DNA from: JBBSTY01 sp038235385
Lineage (GTDB): Bacteria > Actinomycetota > Acidimicrobiia > Acidimicrobiales > Acidimicrobilacustridaceae
Length of the DNA: 50,634 nt
Reading direction: 5' to 3'
Assembly: GCA_038235385.1 (NCBI GenBank)
Contig: JBBSTY010000008.1
Location: forward strand, 1-50,634
Position numbers and translations under genes: made by a program. This document shows, piece by piece, positions 23,710 to 32,753 of the stretch (its first letter is position 1; the number at the start of each line of letters is the position of its first letter). Under the pieces are notes generated by a model. That model saw only the letters and a list, made by a program, of their open reading frames with translations, was not told the DNA's origin and ran no database searches.

Positions 23710-24387
23710 GTGCGGTTCCTCCTCGTTCGTCACGCCCAACCCGAATGGGCCCGCAACGGCCTCAGCGTCTCCGACCCGGGTCTCACCGATCTCGGGCACG
23801 CCCAGGCCGAGCTGACCGCCCAGCGGTTCCGCGGCGCCCAGGTGGATGCGTTGATCGCGTCGCCGTTGGTGCGAGCGCAGCAGACCGCCGGGTACATCGC
23901 CGATGCCCTCGACATGGCACCCACGACCCTCGACTGGTTGGCCGAGATCGGCGCCCCGGGTTGGGACGGTGAACCGGTGGAGGTCGTCGAGAAGATCTTC
24001 GCCGACATCCGCAAGCGGCCCATCGCCGAGCACTGGCACGGGATCCCCGGCGGCGAGACGTTCCGCGACTTCCACGCCCGGGTCACCGCCGGCCTCCAGG
24101 GCTACCTCGATGCCGCCGGCGGCGAGCAGCTCCTCCATGATCCCGCGGTCTGGCACCTCGACCACCCGGAGCGGACGGTCGTGGTGGTGGCCCACGCCGG
24201 CACCAACGCGATGGCCGTCAGCTACCTCCTCGGCATCACGCCGGTGCCCTGGGAGTGGGAGCGGTTCGTGGCGTTCCATGCGTCGGTGAGCGAGATCGAG
24301 CCCATCGACATCAGCGACGTGCACGCGTTCAGCCTGTTGCGCTTCGCCGACGTGTCGCACCTCCCGGCCGACCTCCAGACCCGCTGA
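23710..24387 (+). CDS. Histidine phosphatase superfamily protein (phosphoglycerate mutase-like)
   Basis: The 225-residue protein begins MRFLLVRHAQPEWARNG, with the phospho-acceptor His in the LVRHAQ motif at residues 5-10. A second catalytic region follows (IASPLVRAQQTAGYIADAL), then the Glu region (PGGETFRDFHARV) and the second His (VVVVAHAGTNAMAVSYLLG). Substrates of this family range from phosphoglycerate to nucleotide and cobalamin intermediates, and nothing local identifies the one used here. The GTG start is supported by a TAGGCT box six bases upstream. It converges with yraN. Confidence 0.88.
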   Translation: MRFLLVRHAQPEWARNGLSVSDPGLTDLGHAQAELTAQRFRGAQVDALIASPLVRAQQTAGYIADALDMAPTTLDWLAEIGAPGWDGEPVEVVEKIFADIRKRPIAEHWHGIPGGETFRDFHARVTAGLQGYLDAAGGEQLLHDPAVWHLDHPERTVVVVAHAGTNAMAVSYLLGITPVPWEWERFVAFHASVSEIEPIDISDVHAFSLLRFADVSHLPADLQTR

Positions 24388-24429
24388 TCGCTCGACCCGA
24401 CCGACCCGATCGAGGGATCCCCGAGCGCG

Positions 24430-24448
24430 GTCGACCGAGACGGTCGGC
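24430..24448. terminator. Stem-loop between convergent phosphatase and yraN genes
   Basis: GTCGACCG and CGGTCGGC pair over eight positions (one G-T wobble) around the loop AGA. It lies in the 88-base gap between two convergent genes, without an evident T-tract. Confidence 0.35.
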
Positions 24449-24475
24449 ACCGATCGGCACCGGACGCCCGTGGGG

Positions 24476-24820
24476 TCAGAAGGCCCCTTCGATCATCTCC
24501 AGCTCGCCGTCGAGCACCGCCGCCACATCGAAGCGGACCTGACGAGCTCGGATGGGGCTCTCGTCGAGCCACTTGGAGGCGAGCTGGCGGATCCGCTGGC
24601 GCTTCTCGTGGGTCACCGCCTCCTGAGGCAGGCCGAACGCCGTGCTGGACCGGGTCTTGACCTCGCAGAAGACGATGGTGCGCTGCTTGCGCACCACCAG
24701 GTCGAGCTCGCCCTCCCGGCAGCGCCAGTTGCGGGCCACCACCTCGTACCCGTTGGCCTCGTACCAGTCGGCGGCGATCGCCTCGCCGAGCGCGCCCAGG
24801 GCCAGGCGACGGGCGGTCAC
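24476..24820 (-). CDS. yraN: YraN family (UPF0102) nuclease-like protein
   Basis: The 114-residue protein has the restriction-endonuclease-like fold signatures of UPF0102: GALGEAIAADWYEANGYEVV, GELDLVVRKQRTIVFCEVKT with the D..EVK catalytic pattern, and a final VRFDVAAVLDG. Its cellular substrate is not established, and members often sit near comM/dprA. The GTG overlaps the DUF2469 stop (GTGA), so the two are co-translated. It is normally contiguous with comM in actinobacteria; here the cytochrome, fpg and phosphatase genes lie between. Confidence 0.92.
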   Translation of the reverse strand: MTARRLALGALGEAIAADWYEANGYEVVARNWRCREGELDLVVRKQRTIVFCEVKTRSSTAFGLPQEAVTHEKRQRIRQLASKWLDESPIRARQVRFDVAAVLDGELEMIEGAF

Positions 24821-25113
24821 GGCAGCTCCGCCTCGGGAAGCTGCTCGACGAGCACGTCCTTGAACGCGTAGATGCGCGCCGACGGGAGGAAGCGGTTGGT
24901 GCGGAACATGTCGAGCACCCAGACGTCGCGGAGGTCGACCTCGAACCAGGTTCGGCCGCCCTCGCTGCGGACCTCGACGTTCACCTCGTTGGCGAGGTAG
25001 GAGCGTCGCTCGGTCTCCACCCAGTACCGGAACATCGGACAGACGTCCTTGTACTCGCGGTACATCTGGAGCTCGACCTCTGACTCGTAGTCTTCGAGAT
25101 CTTCAGCGCTCAA
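24817..25113 (-). CDS. DUF2469 family protein
   Basis: The 98-residue acidic protein (MSAEDLEDYESEVELQMYRE ... FRYWVETERRSYLANEVNV ... DVWVLDMFRTNRFLPSARIY) is the actinobacterial DUF2469 family, found next to yraN in many genomes. Its function is unknown. The start is TTG, preceded by AGGGA at a usable distance; no better in-frame start is present. It is co-translated with yraN. lepB and rnhB, usually found between rplS and this gene, are missing here. Confidence 0.9.
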   Translation of the reverse strand: MSAEDLEDYESEVELQMYREYKDVCPMFRYWVETERRSYLANEVNVEVRSEGGRTWFEVDLRDVWVLDMFRTNRFLPSARIYAFKDVLVEQLPEAELP

Positions 25114-25239
25114 GGTCAGTCCCTGGGCAACCGGGTGGATGCACCCGAACGGATTCCTGGGCCCATCCCGGACAGACGAACGGTCGGGATCGGCGAGCGG
25201 TCGACACCCGACTCGTGCGAGCCGGTGGCGCCGACCAGG

Positions 25240-25593
25240 TCAGTCGCGCGGCTCGCGCTTCTCCTTGATCTTGGCCGACTTCCCGACGCGATCGCGCAGG
25301 TAGTAGAGCTTGGCCCGACGCACGTCGCCACGGGTCACGACCTCGATCTTGGCGATGGTGGGCGAGTGGACCGGGAACGTGCGCTCGACGCCGACGCCGT
25401 AGCTCACCTTGCGGACCGTGAAGGTCTCCTGGAGCCCCGGGCCCTGTCTGCGGATGACCGCTCCCTGGAAGACCTGGACCCGCTCCTTGGCGCCTTCGAC
25501 CACTCGGACGTGCACCTTCAGCGTGTCGCCGGGCGCGAACTCGGGGATGTCGTCCCGAAGGCTCCGGGCGTCGATGAGGTCGGTGGCGTTCAT
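25240..25593 (-). CDS. rplS: 50S ribosomal protein L19
   Basis: L19 sits at the subunit interface of the large subunit. The 117-residue protein reads MNATDLIDARSLRDDIPEFA, then GDTLKVHVRVVEGAKERVQV, FQGAVIRRQGPGLQETFTVR, KVSYGVGVERTFPVHSPTI and RAKLYYLRDRVGKSAKIKEK. The ATG at 25593 matches the family N-terminus, with GGAG about 10 bases upstream; the frame continues upstream to 25812 without similarity. It follows trmD in the rpsP-khpA-rimM-trmD-rplS operon but is separated by 172 bases. Confidence 0.96.
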   Translation of the reverse strand: MNATDLIDARSLRDDIPEFAPGDTLKVHVRVVEGAKERVQVFQGAVIRRQGPGLQETFTVRKVSYGVGVERTFPVHSPTIAKIEVVTRGDVRRAKLYYLRDRVGKSAKIKEKREPRD

Positions 25594-25765
25594 GGCACGT
25601 GCTCCGGTCAAAGCTGGATCGAGGAGGAGGGGCGAGGTCGTCTCGCCGTTCGAGCCCCGGACCGCAGTCCTGGGGAGACCCGAGGATACTCCCGGGATCG
25701 CCGGGGGGACAAAGTCGGCGAACGGCCGACGAGCCCCGGACGCGGGCGCCGACGACCGAACCGGG

Positions 25766-26545
25766 TCAGGAGCCGGAAGGTCCGCGGTCGCTGCCGGACC
25801 CGTCTTCGACACCGGGCGTCTCGTCGAGATCGGCGAGCAACCGCTCCTCGTCCGGGCTCAAGCCGCCCCGCCGAGCGATCAGGTCGGGCCGTTCGGCGCG
25901 CGTCCGTCGGAGCGCCTGGACACGACGCCACTCGGCGATCCGCGCGTGGTGCCCCGAGCGCAGCACCTCGGGCACCACCCACCCCCGGAACTCCGCCGGC
26001 TTCGTGAACTGGGGATACTCCAGCAGGCCCCCGCTGCTCTCGGAGAACGACTCGTCCCCCGCCGATGCGTCGTTGCCCATGACACCCGGGACCAGTCGTC
26101 CGACCGCCTCGAGGATCACCATGGCGGCGACCTCACCCCCGGCGAGGACCACGTCGCCGATCGAGACCTCGCCGTCGACGAGGTGCTGGCGGACGCGATC
26201 GTCGACCCCCTCGTAACGACCGCACAACAGGGAGAAGCCACCGGAGGAGGCGAGCTCGGCCGCCATCGCTTGGTCGAGGGTCCGACCGCCGGGACCGAGC
26301 AGCAGCAGCGGGCGCGGCGGATCCACCGCCTCGACCGCGGCGAACAGCGGTTCGGGTTTGAGCACCATGCCCGCTCCTCCCCCGAAGGGTGCGTCGTCGA
26401 CCGTGCGGTGGGCGTCGGTGGTGTGGGCGCGCAGGTCGTGGACCCGGATGTCGAGCAGACCGGCCGCACGGGCGCGGCCGAGCAGGCTCTGCGCGGCGAA
26501 GTCGTCGACCATCCGATCGAAGATGGTGAAGATGTCGATGCGCAC
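25766..26545 (-). CDS. trmD: tRNA (guanine-N1)-methyltransferase TrmD
   Basis: TrmD methylates G37 of tRNA with S-adenosylmethionine and has a trefoil-knot (SPOUT) fold. The 259-residue protein starts VRIDIFTIFDRMVDDFAAQS and has DAPFGGGAGMVLKPEPLFAA, LLCGRYEGVDDRV, EVSIGDVVLAGGE and LLEYPQFTKPAEFRGW, all diagnostic. The GTG at 26545 lies 10 bases after the rimM stop; the longer upstream frame lies inside rimM. The C-terminal ~25 residues are an acidic Ser/Gly tail. Confidence 0.96.
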   Translation of the reverse strand: MRIDIFTIFDRMVDDFAAQSLLGRARAAGLLDIRVHDLRAHTTDAHRTVDDAPFGGGAGMVLKPEPLFAAVEAVDPPRPLLLLGPGGRTLDQAMAAELASSGGFSLLCGRYEGVDDRVRQHLVDGEVSIGDVVLAGGEVAAMVILEAVGRLVPGVMGNDASAGDESFSESSGGLLEYPQFTKPAEFRGWVVPEVLRSGHHARIAEWRRVQALRRTRAERPDLIARRGGLSPDEERLLADLDETPGVEDGSGSDRGPSGS

Positions 26546-26555
26546 GGGATCGCGT

Positions 26556-27071
26556 TCAGTCGAGGTCGGTGAGGATGCCGGGCGGCGCATCGACGACGAG
26601 CCGGGTCGGCGAGTGCTCGACCACGAAGGTGAGCGGCACCAGCCGGCCGCTCGCCAGTTCGAGGATGTCCGACGCCGGGTTGTCGAGGACCGACACCACC
26701 GGGCCGTGGGACACGCCGTCGAGATCGACGACATCGGCGCCGATCAGCTCGTGGATCCAGAGCACGTCGGGGTCATCGCCCTGGTCGAGCGGCTCGGCCA
26801 GAACCGCCGTCCCCGTGAGTGCCTCGGCAGCCTCGCGGGAGCTGACGCCCTCGAACGTGACGATCCACCGATCCTGGTGGCGCCTGGCGTCGACGACGAC
26901 CAGCGTCGCTGCGTCCGGGCGGTCCGTGGTCAGCACCACGCCCGGCACGAGGCGGTCCTCGACGTTGGTGGTGAGCCGGACCAGGACCTGACCGGCCAGA
27001 CCGTGGGCCTTGCCGATGCGCCCGATCTCGAGCAACGCCGGCGCCCCGGCGTGGTCGTGGGTGTCAGCCAC
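26556..27071 (-). CDS. rimM: 16S rRNA processing protein RimM
   Basis: RimM assists maturation of the 30S head and binds S19. The 171-residue protein starts with a His/Asp-rich leader and then LLEIGRIGKAHGLAGQVLVR, the N-terminal RimM barrel. It continues with FEGVSSREAAEALTGTAVLA and the PRC-barrel domain (LIGADVVDLDG, VVSVLDNPASDILELASGRL, LVPLTFV). The GTG at 27071 is 26 bases after the khpA stop. It lies in its usual place between a KH-domain gene and trmD. Confidence 0.94.
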   Translation of the reverse strand: MADTHDHAGAPALLEIGRIGKAHGLAGQVLVRLTTNVEDRLVPGVVLTTDRPDAATLVVVDARRHQDRWIVTFEGVSSREAAEALTGTAVLAEPLDQGDDPDVLWIHELIGADVVDLDGVSHGPVVSVLDNPASDILELASGRLVPLTFVVEHSPTRLVVDAPPGILTDLD

Positions 27072-27097
27072 CGTGGTTGGCCACGGCGACGGAACGA

Positions 27098-27394
27098 TCA
27101 GTCAAGGAACTCGATGTCGATCTCGACATCGTCACGCACCGCCGCGGCACGGGTGACGGTTCGGATCGACTGCGCGACCCGACCGCGCTTGCCGATGACC
27201 CGGCCCATGTCGCCGTCACCGACGGTGACGTTGAGGGCGGGCCGCCGGCCGGCATCGTCGACCTCGACGTTCACGGCGTCCGGGTCGTCGACGACGGACC
27301 GGACGAGGTACTCGAGGACGGCCTGGGCGTTCGGGACGGCGACGTCGTCGTCGTCGGTGTGACTCTGCTCGTCGACCTCGGGAGCGTCGCTCAC
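27098..27394 (-). CDS. khpA: KH-domain RNA-binding protein (KhpA)
   Basis: The 98-residue protein carries a single KH domain with the GxxG loop (GDMGRVIGKRGRVAQSIRTV) near residues 61-80. The N-terminal ~20 residues are acidic and precede AQAVLEYLVRSVVDDPDAVN. KhpA partners with KhpB in RNA binding and affects cell envelope and division in Gram-positives; khpB is not in this window. The GTG overlaps the rpsP stop (GTGA), so the two are co-translated. Confidence 0.93.
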   Translation of the reverse strand: MSDAPEVDEQSHTDDDDVAVPNAQAVLEYLVRSVVDDPDAVNVEVDDAGRRPALNVTVGDGDMGRVIGKRGRVAQSIRTVTRAAAVRDDVEIDIEFLD

Positions 27395-27693
27395 GAGTCG
27401 GACTCGCCACCCGCCGGGGCGGCTGCGGCGACGGGGACCTTGCCCTCGAGGACGTCGTAGGCACCGGAGATCTTGAGCAGCTTGGCCACCGTCTCGGTGG
27501 GCTGGGCGCCCTTCTTGAGCCAGGCGACGGCCTTGTCGTTGTCGATCACGATGGTCGACGGGTCGCGACGGGGGTCGTAGTGCCCCACGATCTCGATGAA
27601 TCGACCGTTGCGGGGTGACCGCGAGTCGGCAGCGACGACGCGGTACGTCGGCTGCTTCTTCTTGCCCATCCGCATGAGGCGGAGCTTTACCAC
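27391..27693 (-). CDS. rpsP: 30S ribosomal protein S16
   Basis: The 100-residue protein starts with GTG-GTA (VVKLRLMRMGKKKQPTYRVV) and has SRSPRNGRFIEIVGHYDP and ALSLKKGAQPTET-like text in the form AVAWLKKGAQPTETV. The last ~15 residues form an Ala/Gly-rich tail. S16 is a primary-binding small-subunit protein. The purine-rich leader (GAAGAGAGAAGAGA) probably supplies the ribosome binding site. It lies 123 bases after ffh and is coupled to khpA. Confidence 0.96.
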   Translation of the reverse strand: MVKLRLMRMGKKKQPTYRVVAADSRSPRNGRFIEIVGHYDPRRDPSTIVIDNDKAVAWLKKGAQPTETVAKLLKISGAYDVLEGKVPVAAAAPAGGESDS

Positions 27694-27816
27694 GGTGTCT
27701 CTTCTCTCTTCGTCGACTGCAGGTGACCGGTCAGCGGTGTCGGGGCTCGTTGGCCAAGGTGGGACCCGTCCGGATCCGAACGAACTCGACCCGTCATGGT
27801 GCGCCGGATCGGCGCG

Positions 27817-29283
<1,467 letters not shown>

Positions 29284-29337
29284 GGAACGCCGAGGATAGC
29301 CGCAGCCGGCGGCGAACCCGTCAGCGGGCCGGCGTCA

Positions 29338-29808
29338 TCACGGTTGGGCGGTGGCGTCGGCGACGTCGAGGCGGTTGTCGACGCGCGTCACCCCCGGGAT
29401 CGCCGAGGCCACCCGGCCGAGCTCGTCACGGGCGTCGTCGTCGGCGACCACGCCCTGCAGGACGACCTCGTCGCCGCGCACGCTCACCTCGGGTTGGGTC
29501 AGGTGCCACGTGCGGGGTGCGTGGGCCAGCTCGAACGCGACCTTGTCGGCGAGCGAGGTCCCCGAGTCGGGGCTCCCGAGGTACGCCTGCAGCTTGCGGC
29601 GCAGGTCGCGGCCGGTCATCGGGGCGGCCACGAGGCCGATGAGGACCCCGACGACGAGGAAGAGCCACCCTCGGACGCCCATCAACCGGCCGGCCCGGAA
29701 CCCGATGCGAGCCGGAAGGGCCCCCAGGCGGAACCCGATGCGGACGGTCGACCCGACGATCGTGAGCGCGAGGCGGAACGGAAGCAGGATCAGGCGGAGG
29801 ATGAACAT
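29338..29808 (-). CDS. Membrane-anchored BON-domain protein
   Basis: The 156-residue protein has two hydrophobic segments near the N-terminus (FILRLILLPFRLALTIVG and VRGWLFLVVGVLIGLVAAP). A soluble region follows with a BON domain at ~100-150: TWHLTQPEVSVRGDEVVLQG, VVADDDARDELGRVASAIPG and VTRVDNRLDV. BON domains bind membranes or other envelope components. The spacing suggests a small envelope protein. The ATG at 29808 has GGGAGT upstream. It lies between ftsY and ffh, where most actinobacteria have no such gene, so a link to protein targeting is possible but unproven. Confidence 0.7.
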   Translation of the reverse strand: MFILRLILLPFRLALTIVGSTVRIGFRLGALPARIGFRAGRLMGVRGWLFLVVGVLIGLVAAPMTGRDLRRKLQAYLGSPDSGTSLADKVAFELAHAPRTWHLTQPEVSVRGDEVVLQGVVADDDARDELGRVASAIPGVTRVDNRLDVADATAQP

Positions 29809-29923
29809 CAGGACTCCCGGTAGCGGATCGAGGCCGCTGGGTCGGCGGACGAGGGATCGTCGGTGCGCACCGCAGCGGGTGGCGACGCGAACCGTGGCGC
29901 GGTCGGTGGACAGGTGCGGTCGC

Positions 29924-31195
29924 TCACGAGAAGAGCGCCTCGACGAACTCGTCGGCGTCGAACGGGACGAGATCGTTGGCCCCCTCGCCGAGCCCGACCA
30001 GCTTGACGGGGATACCCAGGGTCTCCTGGATGGCGAACACGATCCCGCCCTTGGCGGAACCGTCGAGCTTGGTGAGCACGACGCCGGTGAGATCGGCTGC
30101 CTCGGTGAACTGCTTGGCCTGGACGAGCCCGTTCTGACCGGTGGTGGCATCGATCACGAGCAGCACCTCGCTGACCGTGCCCGCTCCCTTGTCGGCCACC
30201 CGGCGGACCTTGCCGAGCTCCTCCATCAGGTTCACCTTCGTGTGCAGGCGTCCGGCGGTGTCGGCCAGCACCAGATCGGCGTCCCGGGCGGCGGCGGCCT
30301 CGATGGCGTCGAAGATGACCGCGCTGGGATCGCCACCCTCGTTGCCCCGCACGAGATCGGCGCCGGCGCGCTCGGCCCACATGCCGAGCTGCTCGGCGGC
30401 CGCGGCACGGAAGGTGTCGCCGGCGGCCATCACGACGCGCTTGCCGTCGCGCACCTCACGGGTGCCCAGCTTGCCGATGGTGGTGGTCTTACCGACGCCG
30501 TTGACGCCGACGAACAGCCACACGCTCGGCTTGTCGTCCGCGTAGCGGAGGCTCAGATCGTGACCGGTCAGTCGGGCCTTGAACTCGGCCTTCATCGCGG
30601 CGAGGAGCTGGTCCCCGTTCTCGAGACCCTGCTCCTTGACGGTGGCCCGGAGGTGGTCCAGCAGGTCCTGGGTGGGTTCGATACCGACGTCGGCGCCGAT
30701 CAGCGCCTCCTCGATCTCGTCCCAGGCGTCCTCGTCGATCTTGGATCGGCCGGCCAGCGCGCCGACCATCCCGGACAGCTTGCTGCGAGCCTTCGACAGC
30801 CGGTCGCGGAACCCAGGACGAGGCGCATCCTCGGGCTGGGCATCGACGGGCTCGACGACCGGGGGGTCGCCGGTGGTGGTGCCGTCGAGCGAGCCGTCGG
30901 GGCCGGTGACGGCGGGTCCGGCGCTGCGGGCCGCACCCTCGTCGAGGACCCGGTTGAGCTCGGCCTCGATGTCGGGCGGTGGATCGCCGTCGCGCGCGTC
31001 GAGCTCGGCGAGGAGCTGGCGCTTGTGCTCGGCGACCTCGTCCTTGACCGCATCCGGCACGCCCAGCGCACCGGGGGCCGGTTCGAGGCCGACGATCCGA
31101 TCGCGGCGCCGGGCGCGCACGAGGGCGAGCGAGACGCCGCCGACCGCGGCGACCGCGACGACGAGGACGAGAACGACGATGATCTCCACGACCAC
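29924..31195 (-). CDS. ftsY: Signal recognition particle receptor FtsY with N-terminal membrane anchor
   Basis: FtsY is the membrane receptor GTPase for SRP. The 423-residue protein opens with one transmembrane helix (VEIIVVLVLVVAVAAVGGVS), an acidic A region rich in Asp/Glu/Pro (~30-125), the N domain (FRDRLSKARSKLSGMVGALA) and the G domain: VGVNGVGKTTTIGKLGTREV, AAGDTFRAAAAEQL, LADTAGRLHTKVNLMEELGK, VLTKLDGSAKGGIVFA. The GTG at 31195 has AGGATCCC upstream; a second GTG two codons later is possible. It lies 66 bases after the HtrA-like protease, whereas in many actinobacteria it directly follows smc. Confidence 0.95.
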   Translation of the reverse strand: MVVEIIVVLVLVVAVAAVGGVSLALVRARRRDRIVGLEPAPGALGVPDAVKDEVAEHKRQLLAELDARDGDPPPDIEAELNRVLDEGAARSAGPAVTGPDGSLDGTTTGDPPVVEPVDAQPEDAPRPGFRDRLSKARSKLSGMVGALAGRSKIDEDAWDEIEEALIGADVGIEPTQDLLDHLRATVKEQGLENGDQLLAAMKAEFKARLTGHDLSLRYADDKPSVWLFVGVNGVGKTTTIGKLGTREVRDGKRVVMAAGDTFRAAAAEQLGMWAERAGADLVRGNEGGDPSAVIFDAIEAAAARDADLVLADTAGRLHTKVNLMEELGKVRRVADKGAGTVSEVLLVIDATTGQNGLVQAKQFTEAADLTGVVLTKLDGSAKGGIVFAIQETLGIPVKLVGLGEGANDLVPFDADEFVEALFS

Positions 31196-31261
31196 GGGAT
31201 CCTACCGGGTCGCGTCCGGGGGTCCGGCGCCGGCGCGCCGGGACCCCGAGACGACCGGCCC

Positions 31262-32518
31262 CTACTTCGTGCCGAGGGTTGCGGTGAGCGAGATCTCGTT
31301 CCCGCCCCGCTGGAGTTCGATGGTGAGTTGGTCACCCGGTTCGTGCGTCCCCACCACGACCGCAAGGTCGCCCTGGGCCTTGATCGCCGACCCGTCGATC
31401 GCGACGATCACGTCGCCCACCTCGAGGCCCGCCTCGGCGGCGGCGCTCCCGGGCGAGATCTCGCTGATCTCTGCGCCGGCCTCCCCGTCGGTCGGCGAGG
31501 TGCTCGAGACACCGAGGAAGCCGCGTGCGACGGTGCCGCCGTGCACGAGCGCATCGGCGATCTCCTTGGCCCGTTGGATCGGGATGGCGAACCCGATCCC
31601 GTTGTTCTCCCCGCTCTGGCTGAAGATCATCGAGTTGATCCCGATCACCTCGGCCTCACGGTTCGCCAGCGCGCCTCCGGAGTTCCCGGGGTTGATCGGG
31701 GCGTCGGTCTGGACCATGCCCACCACGTCCTTGGTGGCGCCCTCGACCGGCCGGTTCACCGCGCTCACCACGCCGGAGGTGACGGTTTGCTCCAACCCGA
31801 ACGGGCTGCCCACCGCGACGGTCAACTGGCCGACACGGGGTTCATCGGTGGCGAGCCGGGCCACGACGAGCCCCGCGCTCGGTTCGACCTTCACCACGGC
31901 GATGTCGTTCGCCTCGTCGGCGCCGAGCACGTTGCCGGTGGCGCTGGTGCCGTCGCTGAAGACCACCTGCACGGTCTTGGCGTTCGAGACCACGTGGGCG
32001 TTGGTCAGGATGAGCCCGGATTCGTCGTACACGACGCCCGAACCCAACCCCTCCTGGGTCTGGATCTTCACCACGCTCGGTCCGAGCGCCTCGGCGACGG
32101 CGGCCACCGGTTCATCGGCGTTGCCCGTCACCAGGGGCGTGGGATCTGCGACGGGGACCGCCGATGGCGTGCTGGCGGCGACGACCGACGTCACCGGCGC
32201 ATCGGCGACGAACCCTCGGCCGACGAACCCGGCGCCGACGAGGACGGCCACCGCGGCGGTGCCCACGAGCACCTTGGCGCCCCGACGGGTCCGAACGGTG
32301 GCGGGACGGGGAGCCGGAGGCGGCGTGGGGAGTCCGTTCGCATCCCAGGACGGGAGCGCCCAGGTCGGTGGCGGAGTCGGGGTAGGGGTCGGCGTCGCGT
32401 CGTGGTGGACGTGGTGGGCCGCTTCGTGGACGCCGGCATCGGCACCCCACGCCAGGCACGGATCGGTGTCGGTGGTCGGCGGAGTCGCTGGCGGTCGGTG
32501 GTTCCAGGTGTCGCTCAC
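31262..32518 (-). CDS. Trypsin-like (S1C/HtrA) membrane-anchored serine protease with PDZ domain
   Basis: The 418-residue protein has a Pro/Thr/His-rich cytoplasmic N-terminus, one transmembrane helix (~82-104, VLVGTAAVAVLVGAGFVG), then an extracytoplasmic trypsin domain with the full triad: His175 (LTNAHVV), Asp205 (ANDIAVV), Ser280 (INPGNSGGAL). One PDZ domain ends the protein (GAEISEISPGSAAAEAGLEV, GDVIVAIDGSAI). It is an envelope quality-control protease of the PepD/DegP type. The gene follows a sensor kinase and response regulator on the same strand, the same arrangement as the mycobacterial MprAB-PepD envelope-stress locus, so regulation by that system is likely (inference). The GTG start has AAGGAA upstream. 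Confidence 0.93.
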   Translation of the reverse strand: MSDTWNHRPPATPPTTDTDPCLAWGADAGVHEAAHHVHHDATPTPTPTPPPTWALPSWDANGLPTPPPAPRPATVRTRRGAKVLVGTAAVAVLVGAGFVGRGFVADAPVTSVVAASTPSAVPVADPTPLVTGNADEPVAAVAEALGPSVVKIQTQEGLGSGVVYDESGLILTNAHVVSNAKTVQVVFSDGTSATGNVLGADEANDIAVVKVEPSAGLVVARLATDEPRVGQLTVAVGSPFGLEQTVTSGVVSAVNRPVEGATKDVVGMVQTDAPINPGNSGGALANREAEVIGINSMIFSQSGENNGIGFAIPIQRAKEIADALVHGGTVARGFLGVSSTSPTDGEAGAEISEISPGSAAAEAGLEVGDVIVAIDGSAIKAQGDLAVVVGTHEPGDQLTIELQRGGNEISLTATLGTK

Positions 32519-32552
32519 GGTGGGTTCCTTCGTCGGGGCCGAGGGGACGGCG

Positions 32553-32573
32553 AGGTCGAGAGGTCTCGAACCT
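32553..32573. promoter_or_regulatory. Inverted repeat upstream of the HtrA-like protease (possible operator)
   Basis: TCGAGA and TCTCGA are separated by two bases; flanking AGG and CCT extend the pairing past a one-base bulge. It lies 35 bases before the protease GTG in the 235-base spacer after the kinase gene, which also holds a TACGGT -10-like hexamer. It could be an operator or an mRNA stem. Confidence 0.3.
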
Positions 32574-32753
32574 GGGGGAACCGTACGGAGAAGGGTCTAA
32601 AGGGGGAGTAAGCGATGCGAGGTCGACGACCGATCACGCCTCAGGCGTGCCGCGAAGCAGGGCTGGCGTGGCGTGGCGCCGACGGACGTCGTCGACCCTC
32701 CACCGGGATCATGCGATGGCGACGCGATCCGCGGGCGCGTCACCGCCCGTCGA

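Noticed and set aside
29351..32611. A 1086-codon open frame on the plus strand
   Set aside because: It lies opposite the BON protein, ftsY and the HtrA-like protease and contains no recognisable domain.
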